64,000 nucleotides of DNA from Leptobrachium leishanense (Eukaryota; Chordata; Amphibia; Anura; Megophryidae): the NCBI GenBank assembly GCA_009667805.1, contig CM019064.1, positions 79,462,675 through 79,526,674 of the forward strand. Reading direction: 5' to 3'. Both the position numbers and the translations under genes were made by a program. This document shows, piece after piece, positions 10,884-20,338 of this stretch. Positions within the stretch are counted from its first letter, which is position 1; every line of letters starts with the position of its first letter. Below the pieces are notes generated by a model, which saw nothing but the letters and a program-made list of their open reading frames with translations, did not search any database and was not told where the DNA came from.

Positions 10884-10971
10884 ATTAACAGTACACGGCA
10901 GGTCAAGGAACAATGAAACGTGATTTCAGAAAAGGGTTCTTTTTTTTTTACATCGCTGTCAAAGATCCAGG
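10884..10971. repeat. 90-bp dispersed repeat, copy 1
   Basis: The segment from ATTAACAGTACACGGC to ATCCAGG is nearly identical to 19785-19877, just upstream of the ywhae promoter. Both contain AACAATGAAACGTGATTTCA. Family unknown. Confidence 0.8.
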
Positions 10972-11017
10972 ACCCATGCTAGGTTGTGCCAGGACCGTGG
11001 AGGGACACTGGAAGATA

Positions 11018-11767
11018 TAGGGGTCTATTTACAAAGCACCAAAATTGATCACAATTTAGGTGCTTTGCATTTCGGTAATTTGCGCCAAGCGTTAAACTTT
11101 TGCGCGCACAAATCACTGCTGGAATTACAATCCTCGCGGCTTTTTTCTTCCACCGATCAATTGCGTGCGCAAACAGTACAGGCACAAAAGCAGGCTCAGT
11201 CCCATCTAGCGCAAAAATCTCTGCGAGTGCAGTTTTTTGCACCCATTCAGCCAATCAAAATGAAGACATACACCTATCAAACGCAACTGAATTGCGTCTG
11301 CCAGAGGCATCGGAGACAGGTTCTGCGTCTATGATGCAAAATGAGCACATATGCTACAGTAATAATACACACACACCTGCCATCATCCATTATATTGTTG
11401 CTGCATTCTTTTTTATGGGCTGTTTTTTTTTTCAGGTTAGCCAGGTTGTTGAGATATGCCATTAACACCAGCTTTTAGGAGTTGCTAAAATTATGCGCGC
11501 AAAGGCTATGCGGTAATTACCACGAAATAGATTGTAATACCATCCGCGTACCAGCGCACATTCGGATTTGCGCTCACAATGTTAAGTATAGGACGCGCGC
11601 AGTACAGTAAGCTCGCGCAGGGTTCGCGCAGGTTCACCCGCAGTAGACGATTGCACGCGGTTGTTGCGCTGACTGTAATACGGGATTAGACGCAAATGGT
11701 TTTACCTCTTGCGTTAATTTTTTTTGCGCCAGCGCAAACGTTTGCGTGAAGATTGTAATTTAGCCCA
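11018..11767. mobile_element. GCGCAAA-rich MITE, copy 1
   Basis: It shares long words with 16136-16871, including AAATTATGCGCGCAAAGGCT, ATTACAATCCTC and CCATCCGCGTACCAGCGCA, in the same order. The right end GATTGTAATTTAGCCC corresponds to the inverted end of copy 2. The left ~60 bases are diverged. No transposase is present. Confidence 0.75.
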
Positions 11768-12011
11768 TAGTCTTTAAAAAAAAAATTAAAAAATCTTAAA
11801 ACAATTTTAATGGTTTTTGCAAAAATTAAAAATAATAAATGCTCTTAAAATTTTTCTTTAAAAAAAGATATTCCAATTATTACTTTGAACCCTATTAGAT
11901 CTGCCAGTTTAAACTTGTCAAATTGAAACAATGAAAATCAGATAATTTCGCTCAGATTTTGATGCAATTCAGGGTTCTGTGAATAGACAAATGATGAATC
12001 AATAGCTCTTA

Positions 12012-12565
12012 GGCTAATGTCAGATGAACGCAGTCTGAGAGCACTCTGCGTTCGTGCATAACGGCGTACGTACTGGCAGAAGATACTGTAGACACCACAC
12101 GGTCCATTTTTTTTGATGGATGTAGAAAAAAAAGGGAAATATGAGAAACAAAATTAATTAAAATTAAAAGACAGGTACAGTCAGCCAGACCAAAAATACT
12201 TCTGAGTGTCAACGTGATGGACGTTGCAAATGAGCTGCGCCTGATGTCGCGTCATCATGCACACAGCCAGACCATAAATACTTCTGAGCGTCAACGTGAT
12301 GGACGTTGCAAATGAGCTGCGCCAGATGTCGCGTCATCATGCACACAGGCAGGCCACTACGTGGATGCGGCGCACTCTGGGCGTCCGTCGTAGCGCTTTT
12401 ACGTTGAGGCCTAAATGGCGTACGTTGCCACCTGCGTGGTGCATGCGCACTTCAGTGCGCACGTACTTTGTGTGTTGGTCTCTATTGATCACAAATCAAT
12501 GCTACGACGGACATTAAACTGTGCAGCGACACGGACGTGATGACTGCGTTCATCTGACGCTAGCC
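12012..12565. mobile_element. PIF/Harbinger-like MITE with TTA duplication
   Basis: The ends are inverted (GGCTAATGTCAGATGAACGC and GCGTTCATCTGACGCTAGCC) and the element is flanked by TTA on both sides (12009-12011, 12566-12568). A 3-bp TWA duplication is characteristic of PIF/Harbinger. The same ends recur in at least seven other elements in this window. Confidence 0.8.
12183..12344. repeat. 81-bp tandem duplication inside the MITE
   Basis: The block from GCCAGACCA(A/T)AAATACTTC to GTCATCATGCACACA occurs twice head to tail, offset by 81 bp, with only a few differences. Confidence 0.85.
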
Positions 12566-13078
12566 TTAATGGGACATTTTCAGTGCTGGCATATCGCGGT
12601 GAAATGCACGTATTTCGATGTCAATTCACCGGTATTTGGTGACTTGACAGCTTTGTGGATACACGATATGCCCTGAAATTGCACCTATGATGAAATTCAC
12701 CGTTTGGTGCAATTTGGTGGCAAAGTCAGAGGTTAGTGAATAACCTCCATAGTTCTTCCTGTTGCTCCGAGGTAAGTGGCCAGAATTGCAGTGTCAGGTA
12801 CTGTACCGGGGTGGTACAGAAAATGCAGGATTCTGAGCCCGGGGTGTGGTGATGCCAAAACAGGGGTCTGTGGTGAGGTTGCTGCTGGAGGCAGCAAAAA
12901 ACAAATAAACGATGCAGGGGAAACCAGGAAACACACTGGGAGAGCAGGGCTCGACTACACAGGATACCGGAGGGTCTGGAAACACACACACAGAAGGGTT
13001 GGTAGCACGGCAGGGTTTGGTTTTCAGGAAACCACAGAAAAGCCACAACATAGGTCCTCTCTTGCTGAGAGCAGAGGC
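12566..13078. other. Unassigned DNA between MITEs
   Basis: No element boundary or coding signal is supported. Confidence 0.35.
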
Positions 13079-14041
13079 GCGTTCAATACCTCAGCCGCTG
13101 CAAGTGCTAAGTTAGCAACTTGCCATTGAACGCCGTTCTGCTGCTCAGCGCTTAGGCTAGGGACAGATGAGCGCATTTTCTGCAGCCACCGTCAAAATGT
13201 ACGTCGATGCGTGCGCACGCATTTTTTCACGGAATACGCTTAAGTGGTCAGACGATGCGCAATTCTGGACGTATTTCATGACGATGGGGTGAAAAGAAGT
13301 CTAGGGAAATCCGGCTGTTTGAACGTTATGTTGGCCGCACACTAGCAGCGTCTGACATCTCCTAATCACGCACACACGCTGCTATGCGGCCGCAGCGCAC
13401 TTTGTACGTCAGTAGCAGCGGTTTAACGTTCTGATAAAAATGCGTTCATTTGCTGGTTGCGTGGTGTCGGCGCACTTTCGTACGCACGTACTGCGTATAT
13501 TGGCCGTCATTGGCCGTTATGTGCTGCTACTGCCGCCGTGATTTAGTGCGTCTGCACGCGCGTTCCGACTGCCCCACTCTGACCCTAGCCTTAGCACTTG
13601 CAGCGACCCGAGGAGATGCTGCGAGTAGCTGAGTCAGTGTGACGTATTAAAGATGGCCGCCGCCATGAAGCAAGTAACAATTCCGAACAGCAATGTTAAT
13701 TTTGAGGTTTTTGTTCACCAAAGCACAAAATATTCATTTATTATTTACCCCTGCACATAGACATATATTACAGTTCAATTTATATTTTGTTTCAGAAGTA
13801 AACATAACGTTTATTCAATAAAAACTATCATTTGTGGTGTGTGCATACAAAACGGAATTGTGCTGACTGCTTTTCTTTATCATATTTTGTCCGAGTCATA
13901 CGAAAAACAATCTGAATCTTTCATTAAGAAATCGTCGGCCATTTTGGATACGAAATTCGCATCCAAATCGTTCAATGACACTGCTGCAGCAAACTGAATT
14001 TCTGCGCTGCAGCAATTCAGCAGCTGCTGAGGTATTGAACG
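13079..14041. mobile_element. MITE with CGTTCAATACCTCAGC inverted ends, host of a nested insertion
   Basis: The left end CGTTCAATACCTCAGCCGCTGC is mirrored by GCTGCTGAGGTATTGAACG at the right. The Harbinger-like MITE at 13155-13590 lies inside it. Family not identified. Confidence 0.55.
13155..13590. mobile_element. PIF/Harbinger-like MITE with TTA duplication
   Basis: It runs from GGCTAGGGACAGATGAGCGC to CTCTGACCCTAGCC, flanked by TTA (13152-13154 and 13591-13593). Internal words such as TCACGGAATACG, GTACGTC and GTTATGTTGGCCG are shared with 23195-23574 and the inner element at about 30335-30744. Confidence 0.85.
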
Positions 14042-14261
14042 GGCTCAGATACAACTAATGCTGAAGCAGGGAACAGAATGGGTGTGGCACTTTTATTACC
14101 AGAGAGGTCAGATGACCTGGAGTGTGTGAGTGTGTGTTTTGGTGCTTTTAACTATGTAGCTTCTGGAACACAGCACTGGAAACAGGACTGACACGAAGTG
14201 CAGGATTGGAAGGGTGCTAGACTATTTTGCGCCCTAGGCAAGACCAGCTACTTGCACCCCC

Positions 14262-14877
14262 CCCAAAAAAAAGCTCACATGGGTATTATTTGCCCCCAGC
14301 TCTCACATGGTGGATATATTGCCCCTGCTCACATGGGTACAATTTCCCCCCAGCTCACATGGGTACATTTGCCCCCAGCTCACACATGGCATGGAGATAT
14401 TGCCCCAGCTAACACATGGAGATATTGACCCAGCTCATACATGGCATGAAGATATTGCCCCAGCTCACACATGGAGATATTGTCCCAGCTAACACATGGA
14501 TATATTGCCCCAGCTAACACATGGATATATTGCCCCAGCTAACACATGGCATGGAGATATTGCCCCCAGGCTCACACATGGCATGGAGATATTGCCCCCA
14601 GGCTCACACATTGATATTTGCCCCAGGCTCACACATTGATATTTGCCCCCAGGCTCACACATTGATATCTGCCCCCAGGCTCACACATGGGTATTTACCC
14701 CCAGGCTCACACATTGATATTTGCCCCCAGGCTCACACATGGATATTTACCCCCAGGCTCACACATGGATATTTGCCCCCAGGCTCACACATGGGTATTT
14801 ACCCCCAGGCTCACACATGGCTATTTGCCCCCAGGCTCACACATGGCTATTTACCCCCAGGCTCACACATGGCTATT
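14262..14877. repeat. 25-bp minisatellite, left block
   Basis: About 24 units of the form GGCTCACACATGGATATTTG with a C-rich CCCCCA joint, 23-26 bp each. The left units are more diverged. It resumes after the CR1 insertion. Related units occur at 56660-56820 and 63600-63645 and, inverted, near 43085-43145. Long open frames such as 14521-14925 are translations of the repeat. Confidence 0.9.
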
Positions 14878-15402
14878 TGGAGTACTGTGTGCAGTACTGG
14901 AGACCGTATCTCCAGAAGGATATAGACACCTTAGAGAGAGTTCAGAGAAGGGCTACTAAAATGGTGTACGACTTGAAGGAGAAAAGTTACCAGGAAAGGC
15001 TTAATGATCTTAACATGTACAGCTTGGAAAAAAGACGAGACAGAGGAGATATGATAGAAACATTTAAATACGTAAAGGGAATCCACAAGGTAGAGGAAGG
15101 GAGTATATTTAAAAGGAAACAAAGTAGCAAAACAAGAGGACATAGTCATAGATTAGAGGGGCAAAGGTTTAAAAGTAACATCAGGAAGTATTATTTTACT
15201 GAGAGGGTGGTGGATACATGGAACAGCCTTCCAGTTGAAGTGGTAGAGACCAAAACAGTAATTGAATTTAAGCAGGCATGGGATAGGCATAAGGCTATCC
15301 TAAACAAAAGATAAATCCAGGTAAAGTATCCATGTAATTGGGCAGACTAGATGGGCCGAAAGGTTCTTATCTGCCGACATTTTTCTATGTTTCTATGTTT
15401 CT
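14878..15402 (+). mobile_element. 5'-truncated CR1-type LINE inserted in the minisatellite
   Basis: This encodes the last ~143 residues of ORF2 without a stop or shift, from [14 protein letters not shown] to FKQAWDRHKAIL. A short 3' UTR ends in tandem TTTCTATG octamers, the usual 3' terminus of CR1. The array unit is interrupted at CTATTTG and resumes at TATTTACC, so this insertion postdates the array. Confidence 0.9.
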
Positions 15403-15600
15403 ATTTACCACCAGGCTCACACATGGATATTTGCCTCCAGGCTCACACATGGATATTTGCCTCCAGGCTCACACATGGATATTTAACCCCAGGCTCACAC
15501 ATGGATATTTACCCCCCAGGCTCACACATGGGTATTTGCCCCCAGGCTCACACAAAGATACTTGCCCAGCAGCTCCCACATGGATATTTGCCTCCAGCGC
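15403..15600. repeat. 25-bp minisatellite, right block
   Basis: About 8 further units of the array at 14262-14877, separated from it by the CR1 insertion. Confidence 0.9.
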
Positions 15601-15633
15601 TGTCTCCGTCTTCCTGTAGCCAGTCTCAATGTG

Positions 15634-15742
15634 TGCTGGCGTCGCCGCTGGCGTCAAGGAGATGGAGGCGTGGACTTGGTCCAGGAAGCTGGAAGCACCA
15701 AGTCCACACCTCCGTCTCCTTGACGACGGCGGCGATGCCGGC
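15634..15742. repeat. Palindrome, ~46-bp arms
   Basis: GCTGGCGTCGCC...GTGGACTTGGT faces ACCAAGTCCAC...GGCGATGCCGGC around a ~16-bp loop. It lies directly beside the minisatellite. Confidence 0.85.
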
Positions 15743-16132
15743 ACGTATTGGGGCCGGCTGCAGCACGCGGCCGCACCGCGGGCATTTTTTTTTTTACAAT
15801 TGGTCGGGCCGGCTGCGCCCTAAGCGGGTGCTGCGCTCTAGGCACCCACCTAGTTGGCCTAGCGGCAGCGCCGGCAGTGGGTACTGCCCTGCATGAATCA
15901 AGAGCCTGACATGCAGCTCCAGTCGTAACAGGTCAGAATGGGCCCATAGACGGCAACGAAGAAGACACAATGAAAAACATGTCTGTAATCTGGTTTGGCA
16001 GATGTCGCCTGAAAGATGAATATTCTGACAGGTAATTGGATGTTGGGTACCGCACGCAACTCAGGATGGTATTCCACACCCGCTGCCACTGACACATACA
16101 CCGCAGACTTTGCCATCGCCTCACCAGCACAC
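15743..16132. other. Unassigned DNA
   Basis: It includes GCGCTCTAGGCACCC, which resembles GCGCCCTAGGCAAG at 14230, so both may belong to the element carrying the minisatellite. No gene is seen. Confidence 0.35.
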
Positions 16133-16135
16133 TAT

Positions 16136-16871
16136 GGGCCCTATTACATTCTTCACGCAAAACGCACGCGCAACGCGTGAATTTTTGCGCGAAGCGTTAA
16201 GCGTTAACGCGCGTAAATCAATGCTAGTATTACAATCCTCATGCATTTTTTCATCTGTCAAAAAAAAAGCGCGTGTAAAAAGGACGCGCAGAAACGTGCG
16301 CGCAGCAACGTTGCGCACAGAAATCAGTGTGCGGACTGTATTTTTCACGAGATTCAGCCAATCAGAACCACAATTGTCTCACATTAAGTTTTTGTGCCTG
16401 TCAAAGTATTTTGTGCCTGCGCATATATGCTGCATCAATAAAAAAATGCACACACAACTTCTCAAATTTATTGGTATGGTATGAGTAGAATGTGTAACTA
16501 TACTTTACTGCATTTTTTTTTGGGCTGGTGTATTTGGTTTCGGCCAGGTTGATAGAATTTGCCACTAACACCAGCTTTCAGGAGATGCTAAAATTATGCG
16601 CGCAAAGGCTGTGCGTTACAAACTGCGCATAGATTGTAATACCATCCGCGTACCAGCGCACAAACGCATTTGCGCTCACGATGTTAAGTATAGGACGTGC
16701 GAAGTACAGTAAGCTCTCACAGGGTTCGCGCAGGTTCACCCGCGGTAGACGTATACATGCGTTTGTTGCGCTGACATTGTAATACGACGTTCAGCGCAAA
16801 GGGTTTTGCCCCTCGCGTTATTGCATTTTTGCGCGGGCGCAAACGTATGTGCGAAGAATGTAATATGGCCC
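16136..16871. mobile_element. GCGCAAA-rich MITE, copy 2
   Basis: The inverted ends are GGGCCCTATTACATTCTTC and GAAGAATGTAATATGGCCC. TAT flanks both sides (16133-16135, 16872-16874), a possible 3-bp duplication. See copy 1 at 11018-11767. Confidence 0.85.
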
Positions 16872-17059
16872 TATGTGTGGGCATCTCATCTGTAAAGAAG
16901 GCTCAGTAACCATGACCCTCTAGCATAGGCGTGCGCACGGGGTGTGCCTGGGCACACCCTAATCCCACCCGTGGCACACTCTGGGTCCCGGCTGGCCACG
17001 GATAGCCGCCGGGACCCTTTGCCTCTGCAAAGCAGGCGAGCCTGTACTTCCCTGGTGGT

Positions 17060-17316
17060 CCGGTGGCTGTGGGCACTGCAATGCGATCTGTGCTTCATGC
17101 AAAGAACACAGAGCACGTCCCACACTGGACTCGTGCGCCGGCGATCCTCTGATGACTGGTCACCTGACCGCCGGCGCTCACTGACTGAGTCAGAGAGCGC
17201 CGGCGGTCAGGTGACCAGTCATCAGAGGATCGCCGGCGCACGAGTCCAGTGTGGGACGTGCTCTGCGTTCTGTGCATGAAGCACAGATCGCATTGCAGAG
17301 CCCACAGCCACCAGAG
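17060..17316. repeat. Near-perfect palindrome, arms ~120 bp with almost no loop
   Basis: The left arm has GGACTCGTGCGCCGGCGATC and the right arm its reverse complement GATCGCCGGCGCACGAGTCC. The centre is CTGACTGAGTCAG. Only a handful of mismatches are seen, mostly in the outer third. Confidence 0.9.
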
Positions 17317-17478
17317 AAGTACAGGCTGGACTTCAGAAGATTTTCCAGCTACACAGGACCAGACCGGACCATCAGCTCCTCTGCCAATGGACATGTTCAA
17401 CCCCCTCCCTGCAAGAAAAAAAAGTAAGCAGGGGACGGGGCAACTTTTATATATTTTTAAATATATATTTTTTATTTT

Positions 17479-18021
17479 AGGACAGTGGATTCTGTGATTC
17501 GCTTATATGCACCGCACATTACAGAGCGTTTTATGGCAGTGGATTCTGTGATACGCTTATATGCACCGCACATTACAGAGTGTTTTATGACAGTGGATTC
17601 TGTGATATGCTTATATGCACCGCACATTACAGAGCGTTTTATGGCAGTGGATTCTGTGATTCTGTAATGTGCGGTGCATATAAGCGTATCACAGAATCCA
17701 CTGCCATAAAACTCTCTGTAATGTGCGGTGCATATAAGCATGAGTTTTATGGCAGTGGATTCTGTGATACGCTGATATGCACCGCACATTACAGTGCGTT
17801 TTATGGCAGTGGATTCTGTGATACGCTTATATGCACCGCACATTACAGTGCGTTTTATGGCAGTGGATTCTGTGATACGCTTATATGCACCGCACATTGG
17901 CGAGGTTTATTGCAGTGGATTCTGTGATACGCTCATATACACTGTACATTACTGTGAGTTTTATTGCTGTGGAGCTCTGTGATACGCTCATATACACTGC
18001 ACATTACTATGAGTTTTATTG
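17479..18021. repeat. 54-bp satellite, ~10 units, two of them inverted
   Basis: The unit is CAGTGGATTCTGTGATACGC followed by TTATATGCACCGCACATTAC and AGAGCGTTTTATGG. Plus-orientation units flank an inverted block at about 17660-17745. Units at the right end drift to CTCATATACACTGCACATTA, which is closer to the related array at 59225-59525. Open frames on both strands here are repeat translations. Confidence 0.9.
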
Positions 18022-18797
18022 CTACATACCCTAGGGTGTAGGGGATGTATGGTTATCTATGTGAATGTATGGCTGTGTGTGTAAATGCATGTATTTGTCT
18101 TTAAACAGGCTGCTGTGTGTAAAATTCTGCACCTGTGTCCTTGTCGCAGTCCGGCATTGCCCCCTTGCACTGCAACCAAAAGGCTGGTATTGCTCCTAGA
18201 ATCGCCACATTATCTGCTGCCTGCACACCACAAAGTAAGAATGACAGTGGGCGTCTTGGCAGCATCGTGAGGTACAGGTAGGAGACTAAATATTGATGTG
18301 GGCAGCAAGAGGTTAAATGGGCAAATTTTACCCCCTTTTTCCCATTTAACCTCTTTGCTGCTGAGTGCATCCACATGTCTGTGTGCAGAGGATGTACTTA
18401 GCACGTTGTTGAGGTCCTGCAGCTCCGTGACATTTCTTTATTCTTTCACAGACATTCTTCCCTCACTGTCGGACTTCCCCTGGACACTGATATAATCGCT
18501 TAAGGGTGACTATGTCAGAGTCTTTTCCACTCAATCCCCCCTGTGAAATCCCTTTACTGGAGATACTGGTGTCCTTTGGGCCACTGTATCTCTGGCATCG
18601 TAAATTGTACAGGGTCATATGGGGCTTCAGTGGATAGGTCAGAGTCTGCGTTATTGCCCATTGTTTCATCTAATACAAAAACCACTGTGCCGGTGCTGGG
18701 AGAGGTGGGGGTCCTATGACCCCTGTATCTCCATTCTTTACACTCCACAATGTTAAGTTAGGTGTCACTGGAGAGGTCAGAGCCCGGCCTTTCTAAT
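18022..18797. other. Unassigned interior of the composite element
   Basis: It contains a short inverted pair, GAGGTTAAATGGG facing CCCATTTAACCTC at about 18310-18353. No gene is seen. Confidence 0.4.
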
Positions 18798-19326
18798 GAG
18801 ACCAAACACTATCATGTAGAAAAAAATACAAAATTTCCTCATTGCCTGCTTTTAACATCTAAAGCAATGTTTGATCCCAGCGAGCAACCTCTCCAGTAAG
18901 TGTCCTTGGGCAAGACACCTAACGGTACATACTCGCCACCCAGGACATACTTGAAAACGAGAGAAATCTAAATGTATCCTTCCTGGTAAAATCCTTTCTC
19001 AAAAAAAAATATGTTATTTCTCACTTTGGGATTAAACATACAGGATTATTCAGAGAAAGGTGAATCTCGGGAGAATGACTGGAGAAGTGAAAATTCTAGG
19101 TCAAAATAGCCAAACCAGAAAAATTCTCCCATTTATCTCACTTTCCAAATCGGCTATTTGGTCTAGATTGTTCTCTACTCCTGCCACTTCTCCTGGTTTT
19201 CACCATTCTCTGAATAACCCTGTATGTTTAATCCCAAGGTGAGAAATAACATTGCTTTAGAGCAGGCTTCAAGCAGGCAATGAGGAGATTTTGTATTTTT
19301 TCTATATGATCGCGTTTGGTTTTCAC
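18798..19326. mobile_element. Interrupted palindromic element
   Basis: The outer arms (about 18798-18868 and 19240-19326) mirror each other through ACAAAATTTCCTCATTGCCT and its near complement AGGCAATGAGGAGATTTTGT. The inner arms (about 19017-19065 and 19190-19247) mirror GGGATTAAACATACAGG. Between outer and inner left arms lies ~145 bp with TGTCCTTGGGCAAGACACCT and no mirror counterpart, probably a later SINE-like insertion. The inner part 19050-19228 is itself a CAGGATTATTCAGAGAA-ended MITE. Confidence 0.7.
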
Positions 19327-19605
19327 CTCTCTCTGAATAACCCTGATAGTCATATAATTCATAAAACACAATCAGCCACAATGTCCAGCCACTAATTAGG
19401 TTAGTGGAGACTCATGGGAAATGTAGTTCAAAAACAGCTGGATGGCCAAGGTTGCTGCACCTCTGAATTATACACATAGTAATGATATATTTAGGCTGAA
19501 TGTGTGAGAGTGTGTGTATGCATATGGGTAGAAGTACATACATATATACTTTCACTTGTTTGCGCTTTTGGGTGCACACCCTAATGCAATAGGCTGCGCA
19601 CGCCC

Positions 19606-19715
19606 TCCAGATGTTTTGGAACTACAGCTCCCATGATGCTCAGATACTTTAATATTGGCTGAGCCTCATGGGAAATGGAATGTGAAAACATCTGGAGAGC
19701 TGAGGTCCCTGCTGT
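19606..19715. mobile_element. Palindromic MITE (CCAGATGTTTTGGAACTAC family), copy 1
   Basis: CCAGATGTTTTGGAACTACA and CCCATGATGCTCAG face TGAGCCTCATGGGAAAT and ACATCTGGAGAGC. Relatives are at 22562-22680, 39895-40041 and 45400-45524, with a fragment at 19411-19460. Confidence 0.7.
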
Positions 19716-19784
19716 ACAGGGATAATACTGGCTGCAGCATTTGTTACATAGCTGTGTATTTTGTTGTTCATATAAATGTGATTG

Positions 19785-19877
19785 ATTAACAGTACACGGC
19801 GGTTCAAGGAACAATGAAACGTGATTTCAGAAAGGGGGTTCTTTCTTTCCTTTTTTACACCGCTGTCAAGGACCCAG
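19785..19877. repeat. 90-bp dispersed repeat, copy 2, next to the ywhae promoter
   Basis: See the near-identical copy at 10884-10971. This one abuts the GC-rich promoter region. Confidence 0.8.
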
Positions 19878-20274
19878 GCCTATTACCGCGGCGACCTTCC
19901 CCCAGCCTGCCTCCCCCTCTATCTAACCACCAATGAAACAGCCCTGACCCTCTACCGGGCTCCCTTATAAGGTTTGCTAGCGCGTAGCCCCGCCCACTTG
20001 CGGATTACGCAAAACTCAGCCCTGCCCCTGCTAGGACCTGCTGCCGCGCCTGGTTGCTAAGGAGCTGTTGCCATAGAGGATTTTTTTTTGAGGAGGGAGG
20101 GGGAGGCCATCCGCGCGCGCAGGCGGAAGTTCCCGGATCGAGAAGCCGCCATCTTTCCCCGGGTTTGAGCTGAGACACACACAGGAAAGAGAGGCTGAGC
20201 TGCTGGGATACGTAGGCGCACAATCGGCTGCCATCCGCCCAGTAGATCGTCTTCAATCGCCGCTAGCTGCCGCC
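19878..20274 (+). promoter_or_regulatory. ywhae: ywhae proximal promoter and 5' UTR, CpG-rich
   Basis: The base composition turns GC- and CpG-rich here. Visible motifs are a CCAAT word (about 19929), an ETS-type CGGAAGT (20124-20130) and a YY1-type GCCGCCATCTT (20145-20155). YY1 sites of this kind often sit close to the start site of TATA-less housekeeping genes, so transcription probably starts near 20.1-20.2 kb; this is inference. The coding start lies in GCCGCCATGG. Confidence 0.65.
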
Positions 20275-20338
20275 ATGGTTGACCGAGATGATCAAGTGTA
20301 CCAGGCCAAGCTGGCCGAACAGGCTGAGAGATACGACG
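20275..20338 (+). CDS. ywhae: ywhae coding exon 1
   Basis: It encodes residues 1-21, from MVDRDDQ to AERYD, plus the first base of codon 22. The ATG is in optimal Kozak context and matches the family start. The donor is GTAGGC. Confidence 0.95.

Larger units (their letters stand above)
16928..19604. mobile_element. Composite element with GGCGTGCGCA...TGCGCACGCC ends
   Basis: Perfect 10-bp inverted ends plus the nearby words GGGCACACCCTAAT (left) and GTGCACACCCTAATGCAATAG (right) mark a 2.7-kb unit. It holds a near-perfect palindrome, a 54-bp satellite and an interrupted palindrome. The right words are in direct rather than inverted orientation. No convincing target duplication was found, so the outer limits are tentative. 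Confidence 0.45.

Noticed and set aside
10116..10888. Frames of 103-174 codons in the candidate LTR
   Set aside because: No similarity is recognised, frames overlap on both strands, and one ends in the TA microsatellite.
14521..15314. Long plus-strand open frames with PPGSHMDICPQAHTW-type repeats
   Set aside because: They are translations of the 25-bp minisatellite, running into a truncated CR1 ORF2. Several frames are open at once and the period is not a multiple of three in all units.
17472..17927. Open frames with repeated MCGAYKRITESTAIK on the minus strand and CDTLICTAHY on the plus strand
   Set aside because: Both strands are open because the 54-bp unit is a multiple of three and lacks stops. 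It is a satellite, not a repeat protein.
17479..18021. CRISPR-like array
   Set aside because: The units are contiguous with no unique spacers, some are inverted, and the genome is vertebrate.
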